Origin: Takakia lepidozioides
Taxonomy: Eukaryota; Streptophyta; Takakiopsida; Takakiales; Takakiaceae
Direction: 5' to 3'
NCBI GenBank assembly: GCA_030704615.1
Contig: CM060734.1
Span: 62,824,042 to 62,888,041 of the forward strand
DNA: 64,000 bases
Positions 12,195-24,397 of this stretch are shown here, piece by piece. The position numbers and the translations under genes are program-made. Below the pieces are notes generated by a model. The model was not told the DNA's origin and did not search any database. It saw nothing but the letters and a program-made list of their open reading frames with translations. Position 1 is the first letter of the stretch; each line of letters begins with the position of its first letter.

Positions 12195-15100
12195 ATGCAG
12201 GGATCGCAGGGGAGTTCGTATGGCCTCAAGTACCAGGTACGTTCGCTTTCACACAATATCTTTCTCAATATCGTTAGGATATATGTTCCATTCTCTACGA
12301 AGAATCTGCTGTCTCTTTCCTTGTCTTCAATAATGCTCACTAGTTTACGTTAGTGATCGCATTGGTATTGAAGATGTTGTCCCTCCTGAGAAGTGTAAAT
12401 AATGAGGAAGATGTGAGATTCCTCTTGGCACATCCATTCACGGCTAAATCACAATTGCTATAGCAGTGCCAATAAGTACAATTTTTCCTTATTCTGTAAA
12501 AATTCAATAGCTATGCCCGTGCCCTGAACTTGCGTCTGGTGATTGCGCATGGATTGATAAATTGAATCATGGGCCATGTTGATATGCTATGGCCTCACAC
12601 CCTTTCGTCGATTTTCTTGATTGCATGTCTGTGAGAGAGAGACAGAGAGATAAAACAATGTGGAGAGTAAATACATTTGAAATCAAAGAAATGCACGGTG
12701 CTTGTGGAGCAGGCTAGATGTGTGGCAGCTCAGGCTGCTAACAAACAGTACACAGGCTTCCTGGTGGGCACTACGAGCTTGCGGGAAGAGAATGAGGTTT
12801 GTTTATCTTAAATCTTCTGGAACCTGACCGGCAGGTTGTTTTGAGAGTTTTCCTTACTTGCTTTTAGAGACACAGTTGAGTCCACCTTGATTTCAGCAAG
12901 CACTTTGAGATTTGATGTCTTAAAGGAAGATTTGGGGTCGCAGAAGATTGCTTGTTTCTAGTAATCAAGGATTTCTGACCTAATGTGCTTACAGAACATA
13001 CAAATGTAAGCTACCAACTGAGGGGGTTGTCATAAAAAGGGTGGGTTTTTTCTACTGATTACTAGCTCAAGTATGTACACAAAATGATGGTGTTGTTGCT
13101 GTCCACATTTTGGAGATCTTTGAGGTTCCCCTTGACCTCAGTGAGCATTGGTGGATTTATCATGTTTGCAAAAATTCATATTGCTTCTCAAACTAGATTT
13201 GCATGTTCGGGATTGAATTGGGTAATTTCCACTAATGAAGGCATCATGCTGACCATATGTTCTTATGCAGTTTGCATGTGGAATTCGCCAACTGATGAAA
13301 ATGAAACATTATTTCGTCTTCTTGTTTTCTGCTTGGGCCAGTCTCCACTTTCTGGCCGACTCCTTCTTGTTGGTTATCAACTACAATACACACATGAAGC
13401 AATTCACGCCCATAGCATGAAAGGTCCATTAGTCTCAAGAGCATGCATCACGTGCAGCCTACAACCTGTTTTTGATACAGGTGTATCTAGTTATACACAA
13501 GTTTTAGGCGGCATTCCATTGATGACTTATTGAGAAAAGAATTTGGTGACAGCACGTAGTGACTGCACAGCCATTTCTCTCTTTCTGTGTGATGGAGCTT
13601 ACTTTAGCTGTTATGTAAGACTGCACTAGAGGAAGCTCAATCTTGGCCAATGCATGTGTGGTGGAATGGGTAGGTACATCTGATTCGTCTTCTGGAAGAC
13701 ACTGCAGACATTGTTTGTGAAGGCTTGTACATGCATCAAAACGAGATATGGGACCTTGCAGCTTGTCCATTTGATTCACAGCTGTTCTCAACTGTCTATG
13801 CTTCTGGTAATCTATTACTAGGACCTCCTCTCTAATACCAATTTTTTGGATCAGGATCTTAGGAGAAGCTTGCAGTTCAAGGCAAGTGTTGTTTTACCCT
13901 TCACAATTAGAGACCCTCCTGCTGAACCTGTCTATGTAGTTCATGGAAATCCGTGATAGGGCTTGGAGCATTTGCTTGGCAGAAAATAGCTTAGTGTTCT
14001 TCTTAGATTTTGGAAAGCTTCTAACTGCAATGCCCTCGTCATAATTTCCCTGGTTATCTAATTTGGCAGTTGTGTGTTGTAGTATATTCATTTATCTACC
14101 CGAAAGGCTGGTGGGCTGATTCTAAATCTGCGGTTCTTGCATGCCTAGAGTTCTCAAGCAAGAAGGGAAGAGAGGATGTACTCATAAGATGTTGTTTGCC
14201 GTAGAAGGGTAGAGAGCAGGAAGAGGTATAGATGGAGAGAACTGGTGAAAACATGTTCAAGAGTGAATGCCATTTTTTGTGCGAGAGGTTAGGGAAGAGC
14301 TCTGGTAGAAACGAAAACTATGCTGCTTGACTTACTACTGATGCTTGGGAGATCTTTGGGACGTATACTCTGTAAGGGGCTGTGGAGCAGCATGATGGAA
14401 TATACTTCTGCCTGGGTAGGGAGGTACTCTGCCACTGGAGAATGCTCAGTCTTAAAAAGAGGCAGCAATATTGCCAAATGATTTCCTCTGATGCTTGGGA
14501 GATGTTTGGAATGTGTTTGTAAGGGGCCGAATATGGAGCAGCAGTATGGAAGATACCTGAGCCTGGGCCAGGAGGTAATCTAGTTGTTATGCCACTGGAG
14601 AATGTTGCTTCTCTGCAAGGTCACACCCACATCATAATTTGGTATAGTGTTCCCCCTTTCTTTTGTGAAGTAATGGAGCTATATGATGCGTAGGCAATTT
14701 TGAGATGTCCTGGAAGGGGGGAAAGCACACAGCTTCTACACTAAAACTGCTGTGAGGAAGTATAAAAACACCCATCCAATTTAGGGACGGGTGAATTGTA
14801 CCCATTAGGGAACACATTGACAGAAAGAAATACAGGCCGGTAACACAGGCCATGGCCGATGTCGAGGGACGTGCTTGAGGAGACACTGCATGACAGAAAA
14901 GGGCATAGAAAGTAGCCCTTATAGTGGATAGAGGATGGGTAATGTAGAGTATTCATATGCAATTGAGTTGTGTACAGGAGTTTGACACTTATCACATAAT
15001 TAAGCCGTTGCTCATCTGAAGTGATGTGGGTGTTCCTCTTTGCAGCACACTGTGGTGGCCATCAGCCCAACACCACCAGCTGGTGAGCATGGACACAGAG

Positions 15101-18100
15101 AATATATTTTTGTGGGATATTGACACCTCTGTGAAGACTGCACAGGTTTGCTTCCACTTTCATTAATCATCTGCCTATTCAGTTTTTCTATCAGTTTGGG
15201 AGGAGGGAGGCTTGATTGACTTGTTGCAAGGATGAGTATCCAAGCACCAAGTAAGTAACTCTTGGTACCCTCCTTGGTGATCAAGTAAAGAATGGGGTCA
15301 AAGTTGGATTTGAATCAAGTGCCGGATGATATCTTAGCATGGAGGGATTGTATGCACTTATAGGACATGCCAGAACAACAATAATCATACTTTCTTCCTT
15401 TGAGGGGATGTTGTAATGTTTCAGACACATTGCAGAAAAATGTTGCTAGCTGCTGATTGGTGGTTCACTGAGGTAGTAGGTTTAAGCACTTACAAGGAAC
15501 TATCAAACTTCCATAATTGCAACTTCTGGTGAAAAGGCTGGGCAGAGCATGCCATGGTGCTGTGTTGTTGGCTTTTCTCCTTAGACATGTTACAGTGTGT
15601 AAATCTGAGATTCCACTAGTTTTCATGCCTTCTATTGAGCACTCTGTAATTTCCGATATTGAATCTCGATAACGGCCATCATTGTGTGGGGTAGGTTGGG
15701 GCCCAGACATCAGTAGGGGAGCTCAGTCACCTAGCAGGAGGTCGTTGGGACCCGCATGATGTCAACAACATTGCAACGGCCACTGATATTGCTGTTCAAT
15801 GTTGGGATCTTCGCTCCATGATGTATTTCCGTTCTCCTGCCATGTCTTCAAGGGTGTACATAGTGATTGTCATGGCTTGCTTGTAGCTTAGCCTACCCTT
15901 GTGACTCAACTCTTGAGCTTTCAAGCGAGGTAAGGGAGATATATGTACTCATAAGACGTTGTTTGCCGTAGCCTTGAGGATTTCTAGAGGATATCTGGAA
16001 AACCCGAATTAATTCTATTTATAAAGGTAAGTCTTACTACCAATGTCAGCCCCTGACGGAGGTAGGTTCTGTCCCTTTGGTTTCCGCTCAAACTGGGCGC
16101 GGGGTCAATGGCCACAAGGCTACGGCAAACAACGTCTTATGAGTACATTCTCTTCTGCCAGGACTTAGCCTGACAGGGCGGTCCTGTTTCCAAGATATAG
16201 AGTCGATTAACTTAGGATATCTTGTGTTGGACATTTGTTGCAACTGACCCCACCATCTGACCTTGAATTCATCTCGTCGGGAGCTTAAGGAAGGGATGCC
16301 AAACTCAACCCGAACAGCCACATTGGCTGTTTTGGAGCATGCTGACATGCACTCCTTAAGCACCCCCACTTGAATGGATTCTAGAGACTTAGCCTGGTTG
16401 GAGTTATCAACCCATATAGCAGATCTGTACTCCAAGGCAGGTCTAATAACGCGGCAAAGCAAGGTTTTCTTGACCTCAGAGTTAATCCCTCTGCAGTGGA
16501 AAAATTTAGTGAGACTCAGCGCTTTGCCCTTGCCAGTTTGAACAACTTTCTGGATATGTGCATCCCAGTTACAGTTGGAGGAAAACTCAAGGCCCAGGTA
16601 TGTGTAGGAAGAGAGGACTGGAATCTCTTGGCTACCCCACTGCCACTTAAGATCACTTCCTCCCTCTCCTCTGTCGTTGAATGCCACCACTGCACATTTA
16701 CTGACGTTAGCCTCGGTTGGAAGGAGTCTCCCCTATGCCTGCAAAGTCATCCGCAAACATAGGGGCTGGAATGGTGGCATCACCCACCCTTAATCCAAAT
16801 CCCTCACGTTCCACATCCTTGAGGAGTTGATTGATGAAAACATTGAAGAGCAGAGGGGAGAGGGTACATCCTTGAGCTACACCTTGGTCTATGTCAAAGA
16901 AGTTAGACCTCTGTCCATTAACAGTGACACAGCTTTTGGTGTGACAAGTTATGGACAACTCTCCACATTTTTCCCTTGATCCCGCAAGACCAGAGGCGGA
17001 GCCATAGACCATCTCTCGAACTGTGTCATAAGCCTTTTTGACATCCAAGAAAAAGACATAAGTGGGTTTCCCTTCTTTTTTCCTTCCCTGGATAATCTGG
17101 CTTAGAGTGAAGATATGATCCACACAGCCCCTGTTTCGCCGAAAGCCAGCTTGGCCTTCGTGAAAGCAACCTCTAGATTTCGAGACGAGTACTTATAACT
17201 CTGCAAAATATCTTGCCAACAGCATTGAGAAGCGTGATGCCAAGATAGTTCCCCGGGTCTTCTCTGTCACCCTTCTTATATAGATTGACAATGACCCCCT
17301 ATCGCCAGCGAAAGGGGATCATTTCAGTCTTCCAGGAGAACTAGGGCCTCTATCATGGGATCGCCACCGTGCTTGATAAGCTCGTTGACTATGCCATCAG
17401 GACCACCTGCTTTATATCCATTTAGATGTTGCTTCCGCAATCTCAGAAGAACTAATGGGAGCGTTGTAGGTTTTTGAAATATACTCCAGTTCATGAGGGC
17501 TGTTTTGAATCATAGGAACAGTTTTACCAACTGTGTCCTTCCATTCATCAGAGGACCCCTCACTGTTAGACCTAGAAGTTCTGCCAAGGATACTGTAGTG
17601 GGTTTCAAAGGTTTTGACACTGTCAACCGATGAAGTTACCACTGCACCCTTAGTAGTCTTCAGCGCTTGTACTTGTTGACAGCTTTTCGGCTTGTACAAC
17701 CGTTGAAGGGCCAACCAGAATCTCTTGTCATTACCACCATGGTGGTTTGAGTTTATTTCACTGTATAACTTGTCCCAGTATAATTTCTTCTGAGCCCTTA
17801 CAAGCTGATTGATATCTTTACGGATCTGGTAGTACCCTGCCCACAATTCTTTGTTGGTTTTCAAATTGCAGCACTCTTTATAAAGTACTCGTCTCTCAGC
17901 TATCTTGAGTTTAATCTCATTGGTCCACCAATTAACAGCTCTACCGCAGACAATTAGTTTCCTCCCAATGATCTTGTCAGCTGCAGAGGAGACGAAACTC
18001 CCCAAGAATCCACTGCTCTTTCGACTTCATTTCTTGCATTGTCAGCGCGAGACCGAAGTTCTTGGAGCGAGTGGACAAAATGAGGGAGAGCCTCTTGCAA

Positions 18101-21100
18101 CAGCCTTGACCTCTTCATTATGGAATTTTTCTATGCGCCACTTCTGAATCGAACGTTTCACAGATCTCTTGGTGTTGGGAAAACATCTTTTGATCTCAGT
18201 CCAAACCAGGAAGTGGTCAGAGGTACCAATATCAGTTCTGTCGATCAGCACATTGGCACTCTGGGGAAACAAATTTTTGTCCATTATGATATAATCCACA
18301 ATGGAACGTTCCCCAGTTTGGGCTTTCTCACGAGTCCACTGCACTTGGAGCTGAAGCTCTTCCAGACAGTTAATTAACCGTCTGCCATTAGAGTTCAGCT
18401 CGTCCTCACCAAAAGGCCCAATGATATCATCCTGATGGAGACCTTTACCCACCCGGGCATTGAAGTCACCCAATAAAATCACCTGACCTTTGGCAAGGAA
18501 CGAAGCACAGTCTAGCACTAAGGGTCTGCGTCAGCACTAGGGTCCCCTCTGTGGGCATGTAAACACAACCCACAAAGAGGTCCTTTGTACTCACGCCACC
18601 CTTCAGTTTCAGTTTTAGCCAGATACTATGCTCGTACCTCAAACCCTTGTTGATAATTTCACAGTTGTCAAACAAGAAATCACGGACAAAGAATCCAACC
18701 CCTTTTTGACCACGTTTGGCAGAGGCTGCCTTGAGAGTACACATTTACCTGCCCATTTATAACCATTGACATCTCCAACCAGTTTATCCGACGTTTCCCA
18801 TGTCTCTTGCCCAGCACAGATGTGAATATCATTAGTCCGAAGAACTTGTCCCACTTCGAGTTGTTTCCTTTGGTTTGTCAGCCCTGAGAAGTTGAAAGTG
18901 CCCAGCCGCAAGCCAGCCCTGTGCATGTGAATTGTTTGTCGTCTAGGTAGCTTAAGATTGCTCCTGGACGGCCAACCGTTCTGCAAAGGGGGGACAGTTA
19001 CCCCGTGTGTAGATTTTGCTCGTCTTGTGTAAACTTTGAGAATTGGTAAACCATTCAGAGTACCAAATCCTTCAGTTACACGACGTTCAGACTCCGCACA
19101 CTTAGGGACAGGTTGTCCGTCTGACTGCTTGGTGACAATTACCCCATGTATAGATTTTGCACATCTTGTGTAGACTTTGAGGATTGGTAAGGGAGATATA
19201 GAGCATATGCAAGAGCTAGAAATGGAAAGCTCATTGGAAAGGGAATGCAGCCCCTTTACTTCTCTTGTAAATAGTAGGAATAATCAGAAACCAGTCTCCT
19301 CGGTCCAATGAAGGGTCCTGAAGTAGGCAAAGACCAAAGTCATCTAGCCTCAAGTGTGCCTTAAGTGCACCTCAAAACTGCACACCCTCCTTTGAATAGG
19401 TGGTGTTACGAGTGCAACCTCTTCAAGTAGGTGTTAGTTCTAAGAACTTTCTAGATGACCAAGGCTCCCCACTAACTCTCAACAGAGTAGGGGCCTTCAT
19501 TTGTGTTTCACATTGGGAGAGGGGATGGATTTTCAACATTCAGCATGAGGAAGATCTTACAGGATCTCTCAGCAGCATTACTTGCTTGTGGTGAAGTTAT
19601 TGAGGGCAATGTGATGACTTCCTCTGGTTCATGGTTATGTATGTTTGCCAACGGTCTGATTAGGTGAGGTTGGCATGTGACAATATTGGTACATTCAGCC
19701 AAACAAACAAGATTGAGCAAGCACATGTCCTTCAAGTGCGTGACATTGATTTCAACCCAAAGAAGCAGCACATAATTGTACGACCGTCTTGACTGATGTT
19801 TCTCTGCTTTCTTTTCCCCTTAACTTTCCCTTCACAAAGCTTTCTAGTTCAAGGTGTTCATGTATGGGAGTAAAGAAAGAACTGGACGTACGCCTGTGGG
19901 GATGTGGAGAGGATATGGATGTAGAGGCACTTCTATTGTTATTATTTTGGTGGCCCCTGTGGAGTGAGAGAAAGGGGATCAGGAGCGACGTAGATTCATT
20001 AGAGGGATATAGATATATTCAGGGTTAGAAAGTTTCTTTGTCACAGAAATTTGCGTAGGCGGAAGCTATGTCACAGCTCCCCTAGCTGTCTGTTTTTTCT
20101 CATGACACTCGCTTCTGTGGTGGAAGATAACTGCAGGAGATGATTCATGGATCCGTGTCTGGGATCTGAAGATGCCCCGCATTCCTCTCCAGGAGCTGCC
20201 TGGCCATCAACATTGGTGATCACTGGAAACTCTCCACACTGTAGATCTCCTCCCTTGTTATGGCAGTTACAGTAAATGCTTCCTTGCTATAATGTGGGTT
20301 GGACAGACACTCGTGACTTATTTTTGTGAGGGAAGCTCTTTGTCTGGGTGGAAATGCTGAACTGTCCACCTGTGCCTAGGATGATGCTAATATTAGCCCT
20401 CAATCCAAGTCAATGAACCCTGTCATTGGATTTGTCAGCTTTGTGCGAGTGCCACACTATGGCTGGTGGGTGAGAACAACAGATCCACTCATAGGAGGGT
20501 TACAATCTTGTCAGATAATAGACCATGAATAGCCAAATTGTGGAAGCAAGCAATTGGGCACTATTTATTCGGAAATATGTTCCATCGCAAAATATCACTT
20601 CCAATTGCTGAGGATCAGGAAAATACTGCCATATTTTAAAGAACATACGTCAAAGAGAATCTTAACCAATTACTCAACAGTTATGCATTTCTATCCATTT
20701 TCGCACAATCTAGTTTCTTCACAACCCAAGGTGCTATGCATATCACAAGCATGTTGGCCCTTGCAGTCAACTACCTCTAACAAACTTAGAATGTAGTACA
20801 CCAAGTTGTATGCAACATAGATTTCATGAAGGCTCTTCTCTCTGAGGAGAGTGGAACAATGAATTGCTATTTGGGGACCTACTTATAGATATTTCTTGCA
20901 ATAGATTGTGGTTGTGATGTATGGATCAATTCAGGGATATGTATCTGTAGTTGCAGTGCCAGGGAAAAAATGTCCTTAATAGAAAATTGTCTCGTTCTCA
21001 TGTCTGGTCGACTCCACTTCTATGGATGCAGGACATGGCGCGTGCAATATAATCCACAATATGAGGAGCTTGCACTTGTACGAAACCCTTTTTCTCCTCC

Positions 21101-24100
21101 ACTTTTTCCATTTCCTGCAAATGTAATGAGTGGTAATGAGTTAATGTGCATTGAGGAGATCATGTTGAGCTCATATCAGCTGGTTTGAATTTTGGCACAG
21201 CCTAAGGTTGCTGGCCATTCAATCAGCAGTTGCCCCTGTGCAAGCCTTACTTTTCCAACACAAAGCCCTGTTATTAGGCCACCATAGCAGGAGGTTCTGG
21301 GTTCAAATTTATATAGATCTATGTTAAAGAAAATTTGCTGTCAGCAGGTTCTGTGAGCACCTATGCATTTTAAGACCTTAGGAAGGACTCAAGAGAATGG
21401 CAATCCTGGAGTGTCCCAAACCAGAGCTAATCTAATAGATGCTATCACTGGCCAGATGGCCTTGTTCCTCGAGCACCCTCGGCTGAATAGCTACACAGCA
21501 TCTGCAATTAGAACATTTTCAGTGATGGCTGGCTAAAATATCACAGCAAATGTGTCTGTGAATACATGTGTAGATGTACATGGATAAATACATGAACAAA
21601 AAGCACTCTACAGATTGTGCATATAAAGAGCAGGAACCATGCAAGAAGAGCAGTCAGATGGCTACACTATTTGAAGAAGGGGAGTGAGGTTGGCAGCATT
21701 AGTACTTGGTTCGTGATATGGTTTCCCTCAGTCTTTACATTGGTTGAGAGATTGTACTCATAAGACGTTGTGTGCCGTAGCCTTGTGGCCATTGACCCCG
21801 CGCCCAGTTTGAGGGGGAACAAAAGGGACAGAACCTACCTCTGTCAGGGGCTGACGTTGGTAGTAAGACTTACCTTGATATATAGAATTAATCCGGGTTT
21901 TCCAGATATCCTCTAGAAATCCCTTCACACAAGCATCAATCTGCTGTGTGTGATTTGCCCAAAAACTAGGCCTCAGGAGGGCCTGGGCTTTCGGCTCAGC
22001 CTCGAGACTTTCAAAGTTGGTAAACAGGGGTACAGGCACAATTCCCTTGATAGATTTGAAGAGAGCGACTCTTTGGTGAGAGAACCCTGGACAGTGTATC
22101 AGAAAATGAATACTGTCTTCAGATTGCCCACACAACGGGCAATTGCACTCTCCCTTTCCTCTCTGCTTCTGTTTGCTGTTCAAAGGTAGGCTTCCTGCCC
22201 TGAGTTTAAATTTCAGTCTAGTGCCGAGAGTGGGTAGACCCTTGAGGTCATCCAAGATGTCCTCCCCCATGTCACTGACTGGAAACAAGTTCAGGGAAGT
22301 TTTCTGCCTAACTTCATTTTCATCAGACAATCTCATGGCAACAGACATGGCTTTGGACACTACAGCCTCTAAGTCAGATTTATCCAGCAGGGTCAAGACT
22401 TGCGGATCCAGGTCCAGGTCCTTGAGAATCTCTTCTACTCTCTTCTGCCAGGACTTAGCCTGTTTGACAGGGCGGTCCTGTTTCCAAGATATAGAGTCGA
22501 TTAACTTAGGATATCTGGTGTTGGGCATATGTTGCAGCTGACCCCACCATCTGACCTTGAATTCATCTCGTCGGGAGCTTAAGGACGGAATGCCAAACTC
22601 ACCCCGAACAGCCACACTGGCTGTTTTGGAGCATGCTGACATACACTCCTTAAGCACCCCCACTTGAATGGATTCTAGAGACTTAGCCTGGTTGGAGTTA
22701 TCAACCCATATAGCAGATCCATACTCTACATTGGTTGAGAGAGAGAGAGAGAGAGTGTGTGTGTGTATGTGTAAATAAGAGCCTCTTCCCTTGTGGGGGT
22801 GGGCTCTATCGTAAGGACCTACCTACAACTTCACTCATTGATTGACACACATGCAAACAACTGAACTCCGTAAGGTTTTCTTTCTGTCAGCAACATCTCA
22901 TCTGTGCCTTAGGTTGAACGGTATGGGTTCAAATCAAAATTTGCTACCAGCATGTAGTTCTCTGGTCTATTCCCCTCTGCCTTAATCCGCCCGGTGCATC
23001 TGTTGGTCAAGGACGACAGCAATCTGAATAATGCATTCAATTTTGTCATGGCAGAGTTCGGGAACAGACTCAGTGGTGAACCTGTGGCGTGTGCGGGGTG
23101 TGTCCAGTGGTGATTATAGTTTGATGAGGTTGGTTGCCCTTCTTCACACTATTATCATTTCATCACTCTTCTTTGTTTCCTTCAGCTTTTCCTGCTGTTG
23201 TGCAAGTTTTGAATGTCATTGCTGTCTGGCCATGAAGTTAGAATTCAATGACTGGACTGAAATTGCTGCATCTTGTGTTTATGCATCAGCTCCTGGCAGG
23301 TAGGTGATACTACCATCCCCAACCCAGAAAGTCTACTGGGGCTCATAGACAAGAGTCTAGGGATACATTGATGTTAGGATCCCAAGCCAATGTAAGCAGA
23401 AGGGTGGTTGTAGTCGCAAGCAACTAAGGGCAAGGTGAGTGTTCAGTGGGATCAAAATTGTAGTACCCCTCTTGGTTTCTGTAAGACCGAGGTTATGGCG
23501 AGGGAGGTGGTTGTAGCACTTGGCTGGACCTTAGCTGAAGTTTGTGAACTCTGTCCCTTGAAAGCAAGACCATCCTGTCAAACAGACAGAGTTGTGGTAG
23601 AAGAGGGTGGATGAGATCATTTTGGTCCAGCTGAAGCCCAGCACAATCCACTCTAGAGCTATATAGGGCCTCACATTGTTGAGCTCTAGGCTGAGGTTGA
23701 GACTATAGTAGGGGTGCCGATCTATGTCAAGTAAATTAATCAAACTCGAGAAAAGGTGCTCTGATATCTGATCTGTGGCCATGATGGTGAGGATTGTGGA
23801 GTTTTTTGCTGCAATGATGAGAGGCACTCTCCTTTCACCTCTTTTTCCCCTCAGTTCGAGAAGCTGGAGACAGGTGTGGCCCTCCTTGGGTCTGACTCAA
23901 GTGTTCAGAGGTTTAGAGCACAAATGGGGAGGATCAGAGCCGACTTTATTTTAAATGTTTGTCGCAGTAGTCTTCCGCAGTGTAATGGCTTCACGAGGAC
24001 ACGGCAGCAAGGTGTAATCCACTCATCTAACTTGTTTGTCTTCTTTTGCAGTCCTTTTGGTTCGTCAAGGAACCCGTTAGACTCTCTGGCTCGCTCTTAC

Positions 24101-24397
24101 ACCGAACAGGAGGATAGTGTTTATGGTCTGTTCTTTCCTGGTCTACTTCCTGCTTCTGTTTTCCCCTCCATTCCCGCCCATCCTCTTTCTCTTTCAATTT
24201 GTTCTTTGATTCTGTCTAACCTCCTGCAAGCTATTTGAACAGCTCTTTCATGCCGTTCCTGTTGGGTATAATAAAATAGCATGTGTGTTGATGGACACCG
24301 GGGTTTGGATGGGGTCATGACAGGGCTTGCATGGAGCTCCAGAGACCCCTGGGTTTTTGCCTCTGTCTCTTACGATGGAAGAGTAAGTTGTGGTTAA
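12195..24397 (+). CDS. EIPR1: EIPR1/TSSC1-like WD40 protein
   Basis: EIPR1 (TSSC1) partners with the EARP and GARP tethering complexes in endosome-to-TGN and dense-core vesicle traffic in animals; the plant role is inferred. Exons join in phase: 12195-12236, 12713-12796, 13674-13806, 14524-14619, 14849-14870 (tentative), 15046-15145, 15707-15822, 19699-19777, 20127-20215, 21032-21077, 23055-23109, 23855-23873, 24052-24125 and 24324-24397, giving about 342 residues. Diagnostic segments are the N-terminus MQGSQGSSYGLKYQ, FLVGTTSLREENE, NEIWDLAACPFD, LWWPSAQHHQLVSMD, GRWDPHDVNNIATATD, VRDIDFNPKKQ, AGDDSWIRVWDLKMPRIP, and the last blade ending WSSRDPWVFASVSYDGR. The last exon reads to TAA at 24395, or could splice at GTAAGT (24383) to a short further exon. 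Two introns carry LINE-A copies. One exon is only 19 nt. Confidence 0.92.
14175..14207 (-). mobile_element. LINE-A tail-only fragment
   Basis: This is a 33-bp match to the LINE-A 3' terminus (TGTACTCATAAGATGTTG on the plus strand, continuing GCCGTAG). No LINE body is attached. It lies in an EIPR1 intron. Confidence 0.6.
14331..14620 (+). repeat. Tandem duplication containing EIPR1 exon 4, upstream copy decayed
   Basis: The block 14331-14455 aligns with 14480-14610. Both begin near GATGCTTGGGAGAT, share a splice-acceptor-like TGTAAGGGG, the exon body, and end with GCCACTGGAGAATG. The downstream copy is the open exon 14524-14619. In the upstream copy the frame is disrupted, so it is probably not used. 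Confidence 0.7.
15944..16146. repeat. Inverted 3'-terminal segment inside the full-length LINE-A
   Basis: The 33 bases at 15944-15976 are the normal minus-strand LINE-A tail. The sequence from about 15977 to 16146 is the LINE-A 3' region in the opposite orientation, ending CTTATGAGTACA, and joins the LINE body at TCTTCTGCCAGG. Relative to intact copies the zinc-knuckle coding part is missing. The two tails form an inverted repeat with arms of about 32 bp. Confidence 0.8.
15944..19185 (-). mobile_element. LINE-A, near full-length non-LTR retrotransposon
   Basis: This 3,242-bp insertion sits in the EIPR1 intron in antisense orientation. It is bounded by a 15-bp target duplication GGTAAGGGAGATATA at 15929-15943 and 19186-19200. 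From 5' to 3' on the minus strand it encodes an APE-type endonuclease (about 18986-18042, with LGDFNARVGKG and a TSDHFLVW-like end), a linker region, a reverse transcriptase (about 17412-16707, with FLDVKKAYDTV, GVAQGCTLSPLLF and the catalytic FADD), and a C-terminal region to about 16150. Several frameshifts and stops break the frame, so it is dead. No separate gag-like ORF1 is visible: only about 200 bp precede the endonuclease. The 3' end is rearranged (see the inverted segment entry). Confidence 0.93.
19003..19192 (-). repeat. Duplicated 5'-end monomer of LINE-A
   Basis: A segment of about 58 bp at 19003-19060 recurs at 19135-19192 with about 10 differences (ACCCCGTGTGTAGATTTTGC versus ACCCCATGTATAGATTTTGC, then TCTTGTGTA and ACTTTGA). 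It is the 5' end of the LINE on the minus strand and may be a promoter monomer. Confidence 0.6.
21257..21400 (+). mobile_element. Possible SINE (third type), copy in an EIPR1 intron
   Basis: A B-box-like GGGTTCAAATTTATATAG is followed by AAATTTGCTGTCAGCAGGTTCT. A related block lies at 22895-22990 (GGGTTCAAATC, AAATTTGCTACCAGCATG, TAGTTCTCTGG). The A box is not clear. Repeat status rests on the two mutually similar copies. Confidence 0.4.
21752..22726 (-). mobile_element. LINE-A, 5'-truncated copy with target duplication
   Basis: This is a 975-bp copy of the LINE-A 3' part, flanked by a 16-bp target duplication TACATTGGTTGAGAGA (21736-21751 and 22727-22742). It retains an open minus-strand frame of 301 codons (22663-21758) covering the end of the reverse transcriptase polyprotein, including a zinc knuckle of the form CNCPLCGQSEDSIHFLIHC. 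It lies in an EIPR1 intron antisense to the gene and looks relatively recent, since the frame is intact. Confidence 0.93.
22895..22990 (+). mobile_element. Possible SINE (third type), second copy
   Basis: Related to the block at 21257-21400: a GGGTTCAAATC B-box-like motif, then AAATTTGCTACCAGCATG. Only the shared segment supports it. Confidence 0.35.
23521..23830 (+). mobile_element. Old, diverged LINE-A fragment
   Basis: The complementary strand reads segments such as MISSTLFYHNSVCLTG and WSCFQGTEFTN, which parallel RISSTLFCQDLACLTG and RSCFQDIESIN obtained from the same (antisense) frame of the younger copies at 22.4 and 52.8 kb. The LINE sense strand here is therefore plus. Divergence is much higher than in the other copies. 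Confidence 0.6.

Noticed and set aside
24324-24397. Certainty that the EIPR1 gene ends at the TAA at 24395
   Set aside because: The exon also contains a strong GTAAGT donor right after SYDGR, so a further short exon cannot be excluded; the TAA end is given as the simpler option.
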